37,203 nucleotides of DNA, from positions 1 to 37,203 of the forward strand of contig JAGBXV010000080.1 of NCBI GenBank assembly GCA_017629115.1, read 5' to 3'. The notes under the pieces were generated by a model. The model was not told where the DNA came from. It did not search any database and saw nothing but the letters and a program-made list of their open reading frames with translations. Shown one piece after another: positions 34,779 through 37,203 of the stretch (its first letter is position 1; each line of letters starts with the position of its first letter). The stretch is from Clostridia bacterium. Lineage in GTDB: Bacteria; Bacillota; Clostridia; UBA1381; UBA9506. Both the position numbers and the translations under genes were made by a program.

Positions 34779-36002
34779 TTAAAATTCACACTTTCTGCCA
34801 GCGACTTTGTCAAGCTTAGCTTTAACCTTGATGGGAAGACCAAAGAGGTTGATAAAGCCCTGTGAATCCATCTGGTTGTAATCTTCATCCTCGCCGAATG
34901 AAGCTGTTACTTCGTCGTAGAGTGTGTAGGGGCTTGTTACGCCCGCGTTCATAATGTTTCCTTTATAGAGCTTTAACTTAACATCACCTGTAACTGTTGC
35001 CTGTGTTTCGTCAACAAAAGCGTCGATTGACTTTCTGAGCTTTGTAAACCACTGACCGTTGTAAACTAAGTCTGCCATTTTCTGAGCAACAATAGCTTTG
35101 AAGTGTGATGTTTCTTTATCAAGACAAATTGTTTCTAAAACTTCGTGAGCGTGGTAGAGGATTGTGCCACCGGGTGTTTCATAAACGCCACGGCTCTTCA
35201 TACCAACAAGGCGATTTTCAACTACATCAAAGATGCCGATACCGTTTCTTCCGCCGATTTCGTTTAACTTTCTAATCATTGTAACGCCGTCTAAGGCTTC
35301 GCCGTTTAACTTTGTGGGGATACCCTTTTCAAATGTGATTGTAACATATTCTGCCTTATCGGGAGCAGACTCAGGAGATACGCCAAGCTCTAAGATTTTT
35401 TCGTAATCGGGCTCATTTGCAGGGTCTTCTAAGTCTAAACCTTCGTGTGATAAGTGCCAGAGGTTCATATCTTTAGAGTAGTTTGTTTCTCTTGAAATCT
35501 TTAAGGGGATGTTGTGAGCTTCAGCGTAGTCGATTTCGTCGTCACGAGACTTTAAGTCCCAGATTCTCCAGGGAGCGATGATGTCCATATCTGGAGCAAA
35601 AGCCTTGATGCTTAATTCAAAACGAACCTGGTCATTACCCTTACCTGTACAACCGTGGCAGATTGCGTCAGCGCCTTCTTTCAGGGCAATTTCTACAATT
35701 CTCTTTGCAATTAAAGGACGGGCAAAAGATGTACCGAGTAAATAACCTTCGTACTTTGCGCCTGCCTTTAATGTGGGCCAGATGTACTCTTCTACGAATT
35801 CCTTTTTAAGGTCTTCGATGTATAATTTGCTTGCGCCTGTCTTTATAGCTTTTTCCTCTAAGCCTTCAAGCTCAGCATCCTGACCAACATCAGCTGCAAC
35901 TGCGATAACTTCACAGCCGTAGTTTTCCTTTAACCACGGAATAATGATTGATGTGTCAAGACCGCCTGAGTAGGCAAGTACAACTTTGTTGTATTTTTTC
36001 AT
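34779..36002 (-). CDS. argG: Argininosuccinate synthase
   Basis: 407-residue cytoplasmic enzyme that joins citrulline and aspartate using ATP in arginine synthesis. The ATP-binding motif AYSGGLDTS spans 10-18. Further family blocks are [15 protein letters not shown], the [11 protein letters not shown] stretch and [19 protein letters not shown] 36002 is chosen because AAGGGAAG precedes it at suitable distance; an open extension upstream covers the promoter region. No argH or other arginine gene is adjacent. The promoter contains a palindrome that could be an operator. Confidence 0.96.
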   Translation of the reverse strand: MKKYNKVVLAYSGGLDTSIIIPWLKENYGCEVIAVAADVGQDAELEGLEEKAIKTGASKLYIEDLKKEFVEEYIWPTLKAGAKYEGYLLGTSFARPLIAKRIVEIALKEGADAICHGCTGKGNDQVRFELSIKAFAPDMDIIAPWRIWDLKSRDDEIDYAEAHNIPLKISRETNYSKDMNLWHLSHEGLDLEDPANEPDYEKILELGVSPESAPDKAEYVTITFEKGIPTKLNGEALDGVTMIRKLNEIGGRNGIGIFDVVENRLVGMKSRGVYETPGGTILYHAHEVLETICLDKETSHFKAIVAQKMADLVYNGQWFTKLRKSIDAFVDETQATVTGDVKLKLYKGNIMNAGVTSPYTLYDEVTASFGEDEDYNQMDSQGFINLFGLPIKVKAKLDKVAGRKCEF

Positions 36003-36021
36003 ATTTATAACTTCCCTTCGG

Positions 36022-36043
36022 ATAATATTTACATAAATATTAT
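36022..36043. promoter_or_regulatory. Palindromic operator candidate at the argG start site
   Basis: Perfect 10-bp arms (36022-36031 and 36034-36043) around a 2-bp centre. It overlaps the edge of the argG -10 box and the expected transcription start, where a bound repressor would block transcription. It does not clearly match the ArgR box I know. Confidence 0.5.
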
Positions 36044-36069
36044 TATACCGCACTTTGTCTTTTTGTCAA
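36042..36069 (-). promoter_or_regulatory. Promoter of argG
   Basis: On the minus strand: TTGACA (36064-36069), 16-bp spacer, TATAAT (36042-36047), 39 bp upstream of the start codon. Confidence 0.8.
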
Positions 36070-36144
36070 GGGGTAAATTGTATATTTTTGCATAAAAATA
36101 CAAAAATTTTAAAAATATGCATATTTTATGCATGGATTAAAATA

Positions 36145-36181
36145 TTGCAAAGGTATAAGGATTGTGATAGAATAATCACAA
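36145..36181 (+). promoter_or_regulatory. Promoter and inverted repeat upstream of the SLH gene
   Basis: TTGCAA (36145-36150), 17-bp spacer, TAGAAT (36168-36173). An inverted repeat, TTGTGAT (36162-36168) and ATCACAA (36175-36181), encloses the -10 box and is a candidate operator. The rest of the 237-bp gap between argG and the SLH gene is very A/T-rich with several TGCATA-like motifs. Confidence 0.55.
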
Positions 36182-36239
36182 ATGGAACTTTTTTCTCATT
36201 TTTTCGTCTATACAGTATAAACCAAAAGGAGGAATGACC

Positions 36240-36917
36240 ATGAAAAAGTTTATCAGTTTATTGGTTTTGATCGCGGTAGTGCTTGGTATGGGAATTATAA
36301 CGGTATCATCCGACAGAATGGTGCGGGAGGATATTCCTGTAATGTTAGAAGAAGATGCTACAGCGCAAGGACTTGTTAAGCTTGGCATCCTAAAGGGTAC
36401 AGGTGAGGGACTTGAACTTGAGCGTAACATTACCCGTGCTGAGGCTGTGGCGCTTATTTTCCGTGTGCATTACGAAAATATAGGTGCTATCGGTATGCCT
36501 TCTCCCGAATTTACTGACCTTGACAACCATTGGGCGTATAAAGAAGTAACAGCGGCAAAGAAAATGGGAATTGTTGAGGGTGTTGGCGGAGGAATGTTCG
36601 AGCCTGACAGAATAGTTACAGGCAGAGAATTTGCAAAGATGCTTATGTCAACTTTAGGATATAAAGACATTACAATCGAAAATGTATATGAAAAAGCACT
36701 TGACGCCCAGCTTTTAACAAACAACTTCACAATGGCTGTTGTGGTGGAGAATATGACATTGCTCCGAAGCGATGCGGCACGGATTCTTTGGGGAGTGTTC
36801 TTGGCAAAAACTCCTGACGGCGTAATGTATAAAGACAAGCTAATAGAGGCAGGAAAGTTTACTGAGGAAGATTATTACGGCACGCTCTATATGGAAGAGT
36901 ATAATTTTAAAGAATAA
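36240..36917 (+). CDS. Secreted S-layer homology (SLH) domain protein
   Basis: 225-residue exported protein. A signal sequence (1 to about 22) is followed by two SLH-like repeats, about 33-80 (LVKLGILKGTGEGLELERNI then TRAEAVALIFRV) and about 90-145 (FTDLDNHWAYKEV, KKMGIVEGVGGGMFEPDR, VTGREFAKMLMSTLGY). SLH repeats bind secondary cell wall polymers and hold proteins on the surface. Here they make up most of the protein, with only a short C-terminal part of unknown type. ATG 36240 is chosen, 7 bp after AAGGAGG; an in-frame ATG at 36234 is only 1 bp from that site. It is 9 bp before the HAD gene. Confidence 0.88.
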   Translation: MKKFISLLVLIAVVLGMGIITVSSDRMVREDIPVMLEEDATAQGLVKLGILKGTGEGLELERNITRAEAVALIFRVHYENIGAIGMPSPEFTDLDNHWAYKEVTAAKKMGIVEGVGGGMFEPDRIVTGREFAKMLMSTLGYKDITIENVYEKALDAQLLTNNFTMAVVVENMTLLRSDAARILWGVFLAKTPDGVMYKDKLIEAGKFTEEDYYGTLYMEEYNFKE

Positions 36918-36926
36918 GAGGTAATT

Positions 36927-37203
36927 ATGAAATTTTCAGGTTTGGTAATTTGTTCTGATGTGGACGGCACATTGATTGACGAAAACAATGTTGTGCCGAA
37001 AAACAATTTAGAAGCAATAGAATACTTCCGTGCTCACGGAGGGAAGTTTATGGTGGCAACAGGCAGAATCCCCGAGGCGGTAACCTCTGCCACGGGTGAA
37101 TTAACATTTGATTATCCTTGTATATGTCACAACGGTTGCAGTGTGTATGACTTTTCTAAAAAAGTATACACGGAGGTAATCGAAATAGATGATACAGTAA
37201 TAC
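36927..37203 (+). CDS. HAD superfamily hydrolase, Cof-type (3' end outside window)
   Basis: The first 92 residues of a Cof/YidA-like phosphatase. Motif I is SDVDGTLID, with the nucleophile Asp11 and Asp13, and motif II lies in MVATGR. The pattern of NNLEAIEYFRAHGGKF then ICHNGCSVYD is typical of HAD-IIB phosphatases acting on sugar phosphates or cofactors. The start has AGAGG upstream. It directly follows the SLH gene and may be co-transcribed with it. The substrate is unknown, and the gene runs off the window. Confidence 0.9.
   Translation, partial: MKFSGLVICSDVDGTLIDENNVVPKNNLEAIEYFRAHGGKFMVATGRIPEAVTSATGELTFDYPCICHNGCSVYDFSKKVYTEVIEIDDTVI

Noticed and set aside
36112-36127. 16-bp perfect palindrome AAAATATGCATATTTT and nearby TGCATA motifs
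   Set aside because: The region is almost entirely A/T, so such palindromes are expected; it does not line up with either promoter.

Overview
The window is a stretch of chromosome from a low-to-moderate GC, Gram-positive, endospore-forming member of the Clostridia; an anaerobic Oscillospirales-like gut lineage is my best guess, from gene content only. The support is spo0A, a SpoIIQ-like M23 peptidase, a PdaB-type polysaccharide deacetylase, an SLH-domain protein, strong AGGAGG ribosome binding sites, and textbook sigma-A promoters (TTGACA-17-TATAAT) with short intrinsic terminators. I see no insertion sequence, phage gene, CRISPR array, tRNA or rRNA. Most of the window is conserved housekeeping DNA.

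Layout. 1-1740: the end of a SpoIIQ-like peptidase, an HPr-like protein that lacks the phosphorylatable histidine, and a lipoprotein, the last two divergently transcribed. 1752-8172: a probable long operon tgt-cysE-cysS-mrnC-yitT-family-transketolase (two subunits) from one good promoter to one good terminator. 8196-10101: a membrane-anchored trypsin-like protease. 10073-17459, all on the minus strand: an Lrp/AsnC regulator, a two-gene operon of a PIG-L deacetylase and a divergent NagB-like protein, spo0A, dnaG-rpoD, and uppP. 17587-21119: serC-serA (serine synthesis), rpmB, and DUF177-rpmF. 21146-29376: a tight operon of a DUF512 radical-SAM-like protein, der, plsY, gpsA, ftsY and a UPF0182 membrane protein. 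29386-31636: a membrane pyrophosphatase. 31640-33941: feoA-feoB with a structured leader and an internal terminator. 33918-36069, minus strand: a PdaB-like deacetylase and argG. 36145-end: an SLH protein and the start of a HAD hydrolase.

How the genes work together. SerC and SerA make serine, CysE acetylates it toward cysteine, and CysS charges tRNA-Cys, so serine and cysteine supply recurs in two operons. PlsY and GpsA make and use glycerol-3-phosphate for phospholipids. Der, L28, L32, DUF177 and MrnC belong to ribosome assembly and 23S rRNA maturation. FtsY serves membrane protein insertion. DnaG and sigma-A form a conserved macromolecular synthesis operon.

I found no clear new multi-gene defence or mobile system. 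The best candidates for new biology are the PIG-L/NagB-like pair with an altered deaminase active site, the His-less HPr-like protein, the feoAB leader with its chain of mutually exclusive hairpins plus a terminator between feoA and feoB, and several candidate operators (argG, the SLH gene, spo0A, dnaG).
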